This document shows positions 43,158-55,600 of a stretch of 64,000 nucleotides of DNA, one piece after another. The notes beneath the pieces are model-generated. The model ran no database searches. It saw only the letters and a list, made by a program, of their open reading frames with translations, and was not told the DNA's origin. The translations under genes were made by a program, and so were the position numbers. The DNA comes from Takakia lepidozioides (taxonomy: Eukaryota; Streptophyta; Takakiopsida; Takakiales; Takakiaceae): the NCBI GenBank assembly GCA_030704615.1, contig CM060731.1:87400756-87464755 (forward strand). The letters are read 5' to 3'. Each line of letters starts with the position of its first letter. Position 1 is the stretch's first letter.

Positions 43158-43865
43158 GCAGTTACTCCAAAACCAAGGCCCTTTGACCGAGAGCTCAAGC
43201 AGCTGGAAAGGGGCGGTGGATTGGAAGAAGGCGGATAACCTGGAGGTCGTAAGGCTCATAAATTCATATAACGATGACCTCATGACAGTAATATGGAAGG
43301 GTCAGCCGGTGACTCTGACAGAGGAATATATTGCTGATGCATTTGAGCTGCCCACAGAGGGGTACCAAGTCCAAAAATCCATTATGAACGCAACAGAGAT
43401 GGTTTGTTGCGTACAAGTGTGCTCACGTTCTACCAACCCCCTTGTCGAAGTAGCTATTTCTGCCATATCTGGGATCCGCCCAACTTCCTCACAAAAGACT
43501 TGGTCACTTCTCATCTCTCTTCGAGAAGGGCTGAAGCCTGGGATTTACTAGTGGCTGAGATTCCACAACTTTGGACTTCCTTTCCTTCGGCTCAGGCGGT
43601 AGCAAGGCCCCTTCTAGCTTGGCTTGGAAAAGGAGCCCCCGGATCTGCACAATTGGCCTTCTACGCCCTAACTCGCCATGGCAATACTCTTTCTGGTTGG
43701 CAGTTCAAGGCAGATAGGGTTGGGGCCCTGTATCAGCCGAGGTTCTCCGATGTGCAGGAAGAAGGCCTCTTCGCGATCAGAGTTTTTTGCAGGACCACGG
43801 GGGAATGCAACCCTTCGGGAAATTATCTTGTTTTGGCTTCTTTCCCAAGTACACCCATGATGTGA
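43158..43865 (+). pseudogene. Unrecognised retroelement-like ORF fragments interrupted by the CACTA
   Basis: Removing the CACTA and one AGG, the frame left of 30493 (..KAEKR) continues here as AVTPKPRPFDRELKQLERGGG. One base shift later comes ADNLEVVRLINSYNDDLMTV, TEEYIADAFELPTEGYQV, and after another shift AWDLLVAEIPQLWTSFP, LARHGN-like TRHGNTLSGWQFKAD and EEGLFAIRVFCRTTGECNP to a TGA at 43863. The style (I-x-W-K-G-x-P-V-x-L-x-x-E-Y-I) resembles plant retroelement accessory ORFs, but I cannot name it. Confidence 0.4.
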
Positions 43866-44777
43866 CATTTGTTTTCCAATTCCTCTGGTAAGTAAGGGCA
43901 CAATAACATTTCATGGTGCCTTGCCCAAATTTTTGGCATTATGATAAATTTCAGCCCTAGATGTTATCTTGAAGATTGCCCATTTGGCTGCCATGCAGGC
44001 AGGTCAATGGTGCTCTAACACTGGATTTCCTGAAACCCTGGCACTTTGCAAAATTCTAGGGCTTTCATGATTTTTTGGCGCTGTAAATTCCCACATGTGC
44101 TCCTCTCTGACATCTGCAATTCATCTTCAAGGTTCACTTCCATCCACTATCATCCATGGGAACTCGAGCGTGGCAAGTAATCTTGATCGATTTGGGTCGC
44201 GTCGTCCTTTAGGGGTTAAAGAAAAAAGAAAACAAAAAAACAAAAAAAAATCAAAATCAAAATCAAAGAAAAGAAAAGAAACAGGGGCTCGCCAAAATCG
44301 GTACTTCATGTAAATCAGAAGTGTGACAAAATACAGGAAGCGCAGAGACAGCGTTGGAGCGTTGTTTCTCGCGAAGCTGTCTTCCTCGTTTATGGGGCCT
44401 GCTCTCCTCATTCAGATTCCGACTGTGTTCGCACGGCCGTCTCAAAGGATTCACTAGCACCGTATCAAGCAATTCGGGAAAGTGTGCGCCATGGATTGAA
44501 CCTCTTTAAGTGCTGGAGACGTTGGCCATGGAGTTAGAGAGATGGCAGTTTCGCTCTTGGGAGCAGTGAAGGTCTCTGTGTTTCCGTTTCTACAAGTGAT
44601 GGTGGCTAGGGTTTCGTTCCGTCAAGTTTTTGACAAGTTCCTGGACACAGACAAACATTGAGTTTTGTCAGATTGCGCGCAGTTTGCGTCGGATTCACAG
44701 CTCTCTCACCGTAAGTAAAGTTTGTTAAGACCTGTGTGGAGCTTTAAAGCAAGCACAATTTGGAAGGCGGAGAAGGG
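43866..44777. other. NHX upstream region
   Basis: About 900 bp with no gene. It holds the piggyBac-like end at 44195-44219, an A-rich stretch (44220-44285) and presumably the NHX promoter and leader. A sequence CACCGTAAGT near 44709 would be a good donor for a 5'-UTR intron, but no acceptor can be fixed. No convincing TATA box. Confidence 0.4.
44195..44219. mobile_element. Solo end of a piggyBac-like MITE
   Basis: GTCGTCCTTTAGGGG-TTAA is the same 17-bp terminus plus TTAA as the right end of the MITE at 59990-60758. No matching left end (TTAACCCCTAA) is seen within 1 kb upstream, so this is a truncated copy. Confidence 0.5.
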
Positions 44778-47700
44778 ATGACACCGCTGAATCACATGGG
44801 CCCATTGCATGCTCTACTGCTGAAAGCAGGCCTGGCTGAGGATGCAGATCATATGCATGTGGTGGCCATCTCTCTATTTGTGACACTTCTATGCGCTTGC
44901 ATTGTGCTGGGGCACTTGTTAGAGGAGAATCGATGGATGAACGAGTCTATCACCGCTCTTATTCTTGTGAGTATCTTCTAGCACTTATTTGGAGGTCTCT
45001 GTTGTCGTCTTAAAAGAAGCATTTTTACTTGTCTGGGACGGAAGTTGCTGGCCACTGTGAGCCACCAGGACTCCAAGCATGGTACCAACATGCCCTAGAA
45101 GCTGCTCCTTATTGTAGTGGGTTATGTTCGTGAGGTTGACAGATGGGATGCATATTATGTAGACTCGCAAATCAGGCTTGTGATCAACTTTCCACGCATG
45201 ATGAGAGGTACAGACAGCAGTAGACGCAAATGACACGTCCTGAAAAACTTGGTGGACTATTATCAATAACATGAGCATGTCTTTTGTTGAGCAGGGCTTC
45301 TGTGCCGGGATTATTGTTCTGGTCAGTAGCAAGGGTGCAAGCTCTCATGTTCTCCAGTTCAATGAGGAGCTCTTTTTCATCTATCTGCTTCCTCCTATAA
45401 TTTTCAATGCCGGGTAATCTCACCCATCCTATTCCTGGCTGTTTAAATATGCTTTCATTTTAACCTATCATATGTTCTCTTAGACTGAGTGTTGTTTCAC
45501 GATGGTGAATTCATATCATCATTTTAGGTGAATAATCCCAACTGGACTACACCTCCCAGATGTGGTTGGTGTCCAGATCTGGTCAAAACCCAAAGAATCA
45601 CCTTCTCTTTTAAAATTTATGGAATGTAGATGTCAGAAAGTTAACTCCAATCAGTAGGGCCTTACGTGTGAGTCTTTGATGTTCTATGCTTTTTGAGCGG
45701 GTTGAAAGTTGTTTGTGTCCTTTACCGCTTTTCTAACCTAGTTGGTGATCGGCTGCAGTAATTAGGGATCTTGGCCTGTTTGGCAATCCTACATCTTTTC
45801 GCTCCATTATGGTGCGGCATTGCCCATACTGATCTCTTTTGTCATCTGCAGGTTTCAAGTCAAGAAAAAGCAGTTCTTTCGCAACTTTGCTGCCATCATG
45901 CTGTTTGGAGTGGTTGGGGTGTTCATCTCTTTTGCCATCATTACAGCTGGTATGCAGACCCTTCCATGGGGTCTTAAACCTGTTGGCCTGCTGATGATGG
46001 ATAGGTGAGAACATGGGTATTGTTTATACTTTGTAGTTCATGGATGAGAAGGTCGCATCTCCTATTCTCCACTTTGTTGGCCTTGTGGTGTTAGCAATCT
46101 GGGGTGTTTTCTATTATATCAAGGAAGACTCTTCCAACTGCATTGTTTCGTGATTGCTGTTCGAGGACTATGAACGGTAGAGAGACAAAGAGGCATCGGG
46201 GGATTGATGTGAATGGAGTTTGTGCTGCTGCAGGTTGCAAGTTCATGTTCCCGAAGTTAGGGCTTGACAATTTGCTGATACGGGATTACCTTGGTGTGTT
46301 TTCTCTCTCTCTCTCTCTGCCACTCTCTCTTTTCTCTTGATGGTGACTAAGTTCTTGGTAACACTACTCAAGAATTGCCTAATCCCGATATTCTGTTGGG
46401 AATCTTTTGCCTAGGACAGAATGGGAAAATGGGTTTAGGGTTTCGCTAGGTCATAAACTCTATGGTGGTAAGAGAGGCTACCCTATGTGGTTAGAAGCCC
46501 TTGCACTTCTCTTCTCGTTTGGAAGATGAGCAGGCAAGAGCTGAAGGAGCTGAAAACTCTCTCTCTCTCTCTCTCAACCCACTCTTCCCTGAACTTGTTT
46601 CCAGTCTGTGACATGGGGGAGGACATCTTGGATGACCTCAAGGGTCTACCCACTCTCGGCACTAGACTGAAATTTAAACTCAGGGCAGGAAGCCTACCTT
46701 TGAACAGCAAACAGAAGCAGAGAGGAAAGGGAGAGTGCAATTGCCCGTTGTGTGGGCAATCTGAAGACAGTATTCATTTGCTGATACACTGTCCGGGGTT
46801 CTCTCACCAAAGAGACGCTCTCTTCAAATCTATTAAGGGAATTGTGCCTGTACCCCTGTTTACCAACTTTGAAAGTCTCGAGGCTGAGCCAAAAGCCCAG
46901 GCCCTCCTGAGGCCTAGTTTTTGGGCAAATCACACACAGCAGATTGATGCTTGTGTGAAGGGATTTCTAGAGGATATCTGGAAAACCCGGATTAATTCTT
47001 TATATGGAGGTAAGTCTTACTACCAACGTCAGCCCCTGACAGAGGTAGGTTCTGTCCCTTTTGTTCCCGCTCAAACTGGGCGCGGGGTCAATGGCCACAA
47101 GGCTACGGCAAACAACGTCTTATGAGTACAATCTCAACCCACTCTCTTCTCTCGAGGCTGAGCCAAAAGCCCAGGCCCTCCTGAGGCCTAGTTTTTGGGC
47201 AAATCACACACAGCAGATTGATGCTTGTGTGAAGAGATTTCTAGAGGATATCTGGAAAACCCGGATTAGTTCTATATATGGAGGTAAGTCTTACTACCAA
47301 CGTCAGCCCCTGACAGAGGTAGGTTCTGTCCCTTTTGTTCCCGCTCAAACTGGGCGCGGGGTCAATGGCCACAAGGCTACGGCAAACAACGTCTTATGAG
47401 TACAATCTCAACCCACTCTCTTCTACTCTCTTCTGCCAGGACTTAGCCTGTTTGACAGGGTGGTCCTGTTTCCAAGATATAGAGTCGACCTGGACCTGGA
47501 TCCGCAAGTCTTGACCCTGCTGGATAAATCTGACTTAGAGGCTGTAGTGTCCTCAGCCATGTCTGTTGCCATGAGATTGTCTGATGAAAATGAAGTTAGG
47601 CAGAAAACTTCCCTGAACTTGTTTCCAGTCTGTGACATGGGGGAGGACATCTTGGATGACCTCAAGGGTCTACCCACTCTCGGCACTAGACTGAAATTTA

Positions 47701-50700
47701 AACTCAGGGCAGGAAGCCTACCTTTGAACAGCAAACAGAAGCAGAGAGGAAAGGGAGAGTGCAATTGCCCGTTGTGTGGGCAATCTGAAGACAGTATTCA
47801 TTTTCTGATACACTGTCCGGGGTTCTCTCACCAAAGAGACGCTCTCTTCAATTCTATCAAGGGAATTGTGCCTGTGCCCCTGTTTAACAACTTTGAAAGT
47901 CTGAGGCTGAGCCAAAAGCCCAGGCCCTCCTGAGGCCTAGTTTTTGGGCAAATCACACACAGCAGATTGATGCTTGTGTGAAGGGATTTCTAGAGGATAT
48001 CTGGAAAACCTGGATTAATTCTATATATGATGGTAAGTCACACTACCAACGTCAGCCCCTGACAGAGGTAGGTTCTGTCCCTTTTGTTCCCGCTCAAACT
48101 GGGCGCGGGGTCAATGGCCACAAGGCTACTGCAAACAACGTCTTATGAGTACAATCTCAACCCACTCTCGGCATGAGACTGAAATTTAAACTCAGAGCGG
48201 GAAGCCTACCTTTGAACAGCAAACAGAAGCAGAGAGGAAAGGGAGAGTGCAATTGCCCATTGTGTGGGCAACCTGAAGACAATGTTCATTTTCTGATTCA
48301 CTGTCCGGGGTTCTCTCACCAGAGAGACGCTCTCCTCAAATCTATCAAGGGATTGTGCCTGTACCTCTGTTTACCAACTTTGAAAGTCTCGAGGCTGAGC
48401 CAAAAGCCCAGGCCCTTTTGGGGCCTAGTTATTGGGCAAACCACACACAGCAGATTGATGCTTGTGTAAAGGGTTTTCTAGTGGATATCTGGAAACCTCG
48501 GATCAATTGTCTATTCCAAGGTAAGTCATACTACCGGTGTCAGCCCCTGACAAAGGTAGTTTCTGTCCCTTTGTGTTCCGCTCAAACTGAGCGCGGGGTC
48601 AATGGCCACAAGGCTACGGCAAACGTCTTACGAGTACATTCTCTCAACCATGGTGGGTGCGAACCCCACAAAAGGCTCTTGGAGAAGGAGCAAGCTTGCC
48701 TTCAGCTGGGATGTTTGACGTTTAATTCTCAGGAAGGGGGTCAGTTGCTGTAAGGCTATGGCAACCCAGCCTTGCAGGTAACGGCATGATTACATTCTCG
48801 CTCCCCCTCTTCCCAGATCTGGAGGCTAAGTGTCTAAGGCCATGTGGGAAGCACGAAGAATGTCCGAACAAAACGCCTTAATTGACTTTGTTTATCGTGC
48901 TGATATTGGTGGCGGTGTGATGGGTGGCAGCTCTTGGGACCATCTTTTCTGCAACTGATTCTGTCTGCACATTGCAGGTAGGCGGTTTCACCTCCCCCTG
49001 CCAAACTGTCCTGTCAAGTCAGTAGCCACATCCTGGCTGTCTTTCTTTCTCTCTCTCACTCTCATTCACATAAAGTCGTCCATCCAGGGAAAGAAGACAT
49101 TCCCACGGTAGCCTCCAACTTGGAACTCCATTTGGAATATGTCATGAAACGGGGCTGGAGGGTTGAACTTTGTGCTGTCTTAACATCTTGAATCTGGGCT
49201 CATTGCAGATTCTTAGCCAGGATGAGACACCTCTGCTCTACAGTCTTGTCTTTGGAGAGGGAGTGGTGAACGATGCCACCTCTGTGGTCTTGTTCAGGGC
49301 AGTTCAGAAGTTCAACTTTGAAAACTTTAGTGGACTGGAGGCTTTACAAATTGGGGGCAACTTCCTGTATCTTTTCTTCTCTAGTACTGTCCTTGGTATT
49401 GGGGTGAGTATAGAGCATCTTTTGTCGCATGCGTGGATTGTCTTTTCTATTGATATCTACAATGAATTGGTTCTACATATTCCATAGATTTCCAATTCAT
49501 CAAATCAAATGGTTGCAGCCATTAGTAAAATGTGTGGTTCAATGTTTCCAAACTGTTATTGGTTTCATTCCCAACTTTACTAATGTTTGGATATTTTTTG
49601 TGTCTATTGCCATTTGACAGACAGGGCTCTTGAGTGCATATATCATCAAGACGTTGTACTTTGGCAGGTACTCTTCTCTCTGTGTGCACAAGTTAATAGA
49701 GATGACGAGTTTTGCCATGTCATGTTCTTGTTCACAACATAGCCCCAGAAGCTCCTTTCTTTTGTGTTTGAAAGGTGCTGAGTTGTAGTTCATGCAGAGT
49801 ACCTCACGATGTCCTTGTATGTTCCCTATTTCTTCCTTGCAGACACTCAACAGATCGTGAGATTGCACTTATGACTCTCATGGCCTACTTGTCATACATG
49901 CTTGCAGAGGTATTTTTCATATATTTCATTCTCTTCCTCTTTCATTTCAATTTTCAAATATGATTGGTGCATCGCACAACACTATGTAGGCTCATATAAC
50001 AAGGGTTGGTTTCCAGGTTTTATGGTGAAGGCCCTTCGTTTCCCTTCCTTTCCTGATAGGTGCTATTTCTTTTGTGTGCAGCTCTTCTATTTGAGTGGAA
50101 TTCTCACAGTTTTCTTCTGTGGCATTGTCATGTCCCACTACACATGGCACAATGTCACTGACAGCTCACGAGTAACCACCAAGTATGTCGGGAGACCACC
50201 CTTGTAGATCTCAAACCAGGCCTGGACTATGGCCCCGAGGCTACGACAAGCCAAGTTTCATACATTCTCTTGTCTTGTTACATTGTCTATAGCAGGCCCC
50301 AGTGGTTGTTTCTCCAAATGCCAATGGAAAAGTCTATGCAGATGTCTCAGCTAGTTCTTAGTCTTATTTATGTAGTTGAGTTACTTGTGCTTCAAAGGGC
50401 ACCGTTTATTTTGGGCATCAGTTGCATCTGTATCGCTTTTACATGGTTGTGTGCTGAAGTGCCCCTTGGGCCAACTGAGAAGTACTTGCACTGATTTGGT
50501 GGTGTGGGGTGGCAGACATGCATTCGCAACCATGTCTTTCATTGCAGAAACTTTTATATTTTTGTATGTGGGTATGGACGCATTGGATGCCGACAAATGG
50601 AAAATGGCCAATACATCGTAAGAGCTCACTCTCTTCTTGCTCTACTTTGTCCCACAGGGCTTCAGAGCTGCTGGGGATGGTGTAAGGGTTCTTTCTTTCC

Positions 50701-52598
50701 TTGTGTGTGTGTGTGTGTGTGTTTCTCTCTCGGGATGACTTTACAGGCATAGGGGAGACTCCATCCAATCTTCAGGAGTTGATTGATTGCGCAGAGAGAT
50801 ACTTTGACTTTTGGGGGCTAGAGGCTAATGGCAGTAATGCGCAGTGGTGGCATTCAACGACCGTGGGGAGGGAGGAGGCGACCTCAAGTGGGGAAGCCAA
50901 GAGATTCCTGTCCTTCCTTCCTAAACGTACCTTTGCGTTGATTTTTTCTCGAACTTTAACTGGGAAGCGCATATACAAAAAGTTGTTCAATCTGGCAAGC
51001 GCAAAGCATTAGGTCTCACTAAATTTTTTCACTGCAGAGGGATCAACTCTGAAGTAGAAAAACTATGCTTTGCCGTGTTATTAGGCCTACCTGGGAGTAC
51101 GCGTCTGCAGTGTGGGTTGATAACTCCAACAGGCTAAGTGTCTAGAAATCATTCATGTGGGGGCGCTCAAGGAATGCATGTCAGCATGCTCCGAAACAGC
51201 TAATGTGGCTGTTCGGGGTGAGTTTGGCATTCCTCCCTTAAGCTCCCGACGAGATGAATTCAAGGTCAGATGGTGGCGTCCGCCGCCACGTTTGACTAAT
51301 ATCAGATATCCTAAGTTAATCGACTCTATCTCTTGGAAGCAGGATTGCCCTGTCAAACAGGCTAAGTCCTGGCGGAAGAGGGTGGAAGAGATTTTCGAGG
51401 ATCTGAATCTAAGTCCGCAAGTCTTGACCCTGCTGGATAAATCTGACTAAGAGGCTGTAGCGTCCAAAGCCACGTCTGTTGCCAGGAAATTGTCTGATGA
51501 AAATGAAGTTAGGCAGAAAACTTCCCTGAACTTGTTTCCAGTCCGTGACATGGGTGAGGCCATCATGGATGACCTCATGGGCTTACCCACTCTCGGCACT
51601 AGACTGAAATCTAAACTCAGTGCGGGAAGCCTACCTTCGACCAGCAAACAGATGCAGAGAGGAAAGGGGGATTGCAAATACCTGTTGTGTGGGCGACCTG
51701 AAGACAATATCCACTTTCTGACTCATTGTCCTGGGTGCTCTCACCAGAGAGACATCCTCTTCAATTTCATCAAGGGAATTGTTCCTGTACCTCTGTTTAC
51801 CAACTTTGAAAATCTTGAGGCTGAGTCAAAAGCCCAGGCCCTTTTGGGGCCTAGTTATTGGCAAATCACACACAGCAGATTGATGTTTGTGTGAAGGGAT
51901 TTCTAGAGAATATCTGGAAAGTCGGATCAATTGTCTATTTCGAGGTAAGTCATACTACTGGCGTCAGCCCCTGACAAAGGTATTTTCTGTCCCTTTGTGT
52001 TCCGCTCAAACTGGGCGCGGGGTCAATGCCACAAGGCTACGGCAAACAACGTCATATGAGGACATTCTCTTTCGGGAAGCTGACCTGGAGGTGTTGTGTC
52101 CAAAAGCCATCTCTGATGCCCAAAGACTGTCCGGTGAAAATGAAGTTAGGCATAAAACTTCCCTGAACTTGTTTCCTCTCTGTAAAATGGGCAAGGACCT
52201 GAAGGATGATCTGAAGGGCCTACCTACCCTCGGCACTAGTGTGAAATTTATACTCGGGGCGGGGGGCCTAACCCTAAACAATAAACAGATGCAGAGAGGA
52301 AAAGGAGATTGTAACTGGTGCACCTCTGTTCACCAACTTTGAAAATCTCGAGGCTGAGCCTAAAGCCCTGGTCCAGTTGGGGTCTACTTTTGGGCTGTTC
52401 ACACACAGCAGATTGATGCTTGTGTGAAGGGCTTTCTAGAGGATATCTGGAAAGCCCGAACTAATTGTTTATATCAAGGTAAGTCACCTATTGGAGTGAG
52501 CCCCTCACAAAGGTAGTGACTACTCCCTATGTTTCTGCCCAAACTGGGCGCGGGGTCTATGGCCACAAGGTACCGCAAACAAAAGTCTTCTGAGTACA

Positions 52599-52630
<32 letters not shown>

Positions 52631-55600
52631 TAAGAGATCTGTGAAACATTCAAGTCGGAAGTGACGCATAGAAAAATTCCAAAATGAAGAGGTCAAGGCT
52701 GAGTATGTCCAGGCCTTGCAAGAGGCTCTAGCTCACTTTCTCCATTCACTCCAAGATCTTCAGTCTCGCTCTGGCAATGCAAGAAATGAAGTCGAAAGAG
52801 CGGTGGAGCCTTGGGAGAGTTTCGTCTCCTCTGTGGCTGACAAGATCATTGGGAGGAAACTACTTTTCTGCAGTAGAGCTGTTAATTGGTGGACCAATGA
52901 GATCAAACTCAAGATAGCCCAGAGACGAGTCCTCTATAATGAGTGCTGCAGAAATGTGGACTAGGTACTACCAGATCTGCAAAGATATCAATCAGCTTGT
53001 AAGGTCTCAGAAGAAATTATATTGGGACAAGTTATATGGTAAAATAAACTCAAACCACTATGATGGTAATGACAAGAGATTCTGGTTAGCCCTTCAATGT
53101 CTGTACAAGCCGAAAAAATTTCAGCAAGTACAAGCGCTGAGGACTACTAAGGGTGCAATGGTGACTTGAACGGTTGACATTGTCAAAGCCTTTCCCACTA
53201 CAGTATCCTTGGCCGAAATTCTAGGTCTAACAGTGAGGGATCTTCTGAAGAATGGAAGGACACAGTTGCAAAAATTGTTCTGATGAACTGGAGTATATTT
53301 CAAAGGGTTGCGACGCTCCCATTAGTTCTTCTGAGTTGAGCACTTAAACAGATATAATGCAGGTGGACCTGATGGCATAGTCAACAAGCTTATCAAGCAT
53401 GGTGGCGACCCCATGACATAGGCCCTTGTACTTCTCTTTAACCTTATGGACTGGATAATCCAGGGAAGGAAAAAAAAAAAGGAAACCCACAAGGGAAAGA
53501 TGTGGAGAGTGGTCGATAACTTGTATGCTCACACCAAAAGCTGTGTCAGAAGTCTAACTTCTTTGACATAGACCAAGGTGTAGCTCAAGGATGTACCCTC
53601 TCCCCTCTCCTCTTCAGTGTTTTCATCAATCACGAGGATGTGGAAAATGAGGGATTCGGGTCAAGGGTGGGTGATGCCACCATAATAGCCCTTATGTTTG
53701 CGGATGACTTCGCAGGCATAGGGGAGACTCCTTCCGATCTCCAGGAGTTGATTGATTGCGCGAAGAGATACTTTGACCTTTGGGGGCTAGAGGCTAACGT
53801 CAGTAAATGCGCAGTGGTGGCATTCAACGACCGAGGGGAGGGAGGAGGTGATCTCAGGTGGCAGTGGGGAAGCCAAGAGATTCCGGTCCTCCCTTCCTAC
53901 ACATACGTTGGCGTTGAGTTTTCCTCCAACTGTAATTGGGATGCACATATTCAAAAAGTCGTTCAATCTGGCAAGCGCAAAAGGGTGGGTCTCGGTAAAT
54001 TTTTCCACTGCAGAGGGATCAACTCTGACGTCAAAGAAACCATGCTTTGCCACGTTATTAGGCCTGCATTGGAGTATGCATCCGCAGTATGGGTTGATAA
54101 CTCCAACCAGACTAAGTCTCTAGAATCCATTCAAGTGGGGGTGCTTAAGGAGTGCATGTCAGCATGCTCCAAAACAGCCAATGTGGCTGTTCGGGGTGAG
54201 TTTGGCATCCCTTCCTTAAGCTCCCTACGAGATGAATTCAAGGTCAGATGGTGGTGTCAGCTGCAACATATGTCTAATATCAGATATCCTAAGTTAATCG
54301 ACTCTATATCTTGGAAGCAGGATCGCCCTGTCTAACAGGCTAAGTCCTGGCGGAAAGAGAGTAGAAGAGATTCTCAAGGATCTGAAACTAAGCCCGCAAG
54401 TCTTGACCCTGCTGGATAACTGTAGTGTCCAAAGACATGTCTGTTGCCAGGAAATTGTCTGATGAAATGAAGTTAGGCAGAAAACTTCCCTGAACTTGTT
54501 TCCAGTCTGTGACATGGGAGAGGCCATCATGGATGACCTCAAGGGTTTACCCACCCTCGGCTCTAGACTGAAATCTAAACTCAGGGCAGGAAGCCTACCT
54601 TTGAACAGCAATCAGATGCAGAGAGGAAAGGGGGATTGCAATTGCCTGTTGTGTGGGCAACCTGAAGACAATATTCATTTTCTGATTCATTGTCTTGGGT
54701 ACTCTCACAAGAGAGTTGCCCTCTTGAAATCCATCAAGGGACTTGTGCCTGAACCCCTGTTTACCAACTTTGAAAGTCTGAGGCTGAGCCAAAAGCCCAG
54801 GCCCCTTTGGGGCCTAGTTATTGTGCAAACCACACCCAGCAGATTGATGCTTGTGTGAAGAGATTTCTAGAGGATATCTGGAAAACTCGGATTAATTGTC
54901 TGTTCCAAGGTTACTACCGGCGTCAACCCCTGACAAAGGTAGTTTCTGTCCCTTTGTGTTCTGCTCAAACTGAGCGTGGGGTCAATGGCCACAAGGCGAC
55001 GGCAAACAACGTCTTCTGAGTACATTCTCTCTCTCTCTCTAGTATGGATGTCCCTGCACCTGTTCATCAACTTCAAAATCTCAAGGCTGAGCCTAAATCC
55101 CTGGCCCTGTTGGGTTCTAATTGCTTGTGTGAAGGCTTTCTAGAGAAAATCTGGAAAGCCAGAACTTATTATTTATACCAAGATAAGTCCCACTACTGGA
55201 AAGAGACCCTCAGAAGGTAGTGTCTGTTCCCTCTTGTTCTGCTCAAACTGGGCATGGGGTCTTTGGCCAGGCTCAGCAAACAGTACATTCTCATGTGCGG
55301 ATGTTGTAAATCCCCTTTCTTGATTTTCTTTTCTTCTCTACAATCACTAACTACCAACTACTTTCGGCTGACTGCATGTTTGCAGTGTGGCCCAATCCTT
55401 TGGGCTCTTTGGTACTCTGCTGGTTTTGATCCTGGTGGGTCGGGCAGCATTTGTGTTCCCACTATCGGCTCTCTCTAACTACATGAGGAAGAGTTCCAAC
55501 ACAAAAATCAGGAGCCGCCAGCAGGTACCACTATTGCCTCATCGTTCAAGGAAGCTTTAAAGTTCTTGGGTTATAAATTTGGGGCTGGAGGGATGGAAGC

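Noticed and set aside
45851-46005. Longer NHX exon 3 ending LKPVGLLMMDR
   Set aside because: The donor at 45950 (GCTG|GTATGC) joins in phase to exon 4 and restores the family sequence; the longer version shifts the frame.
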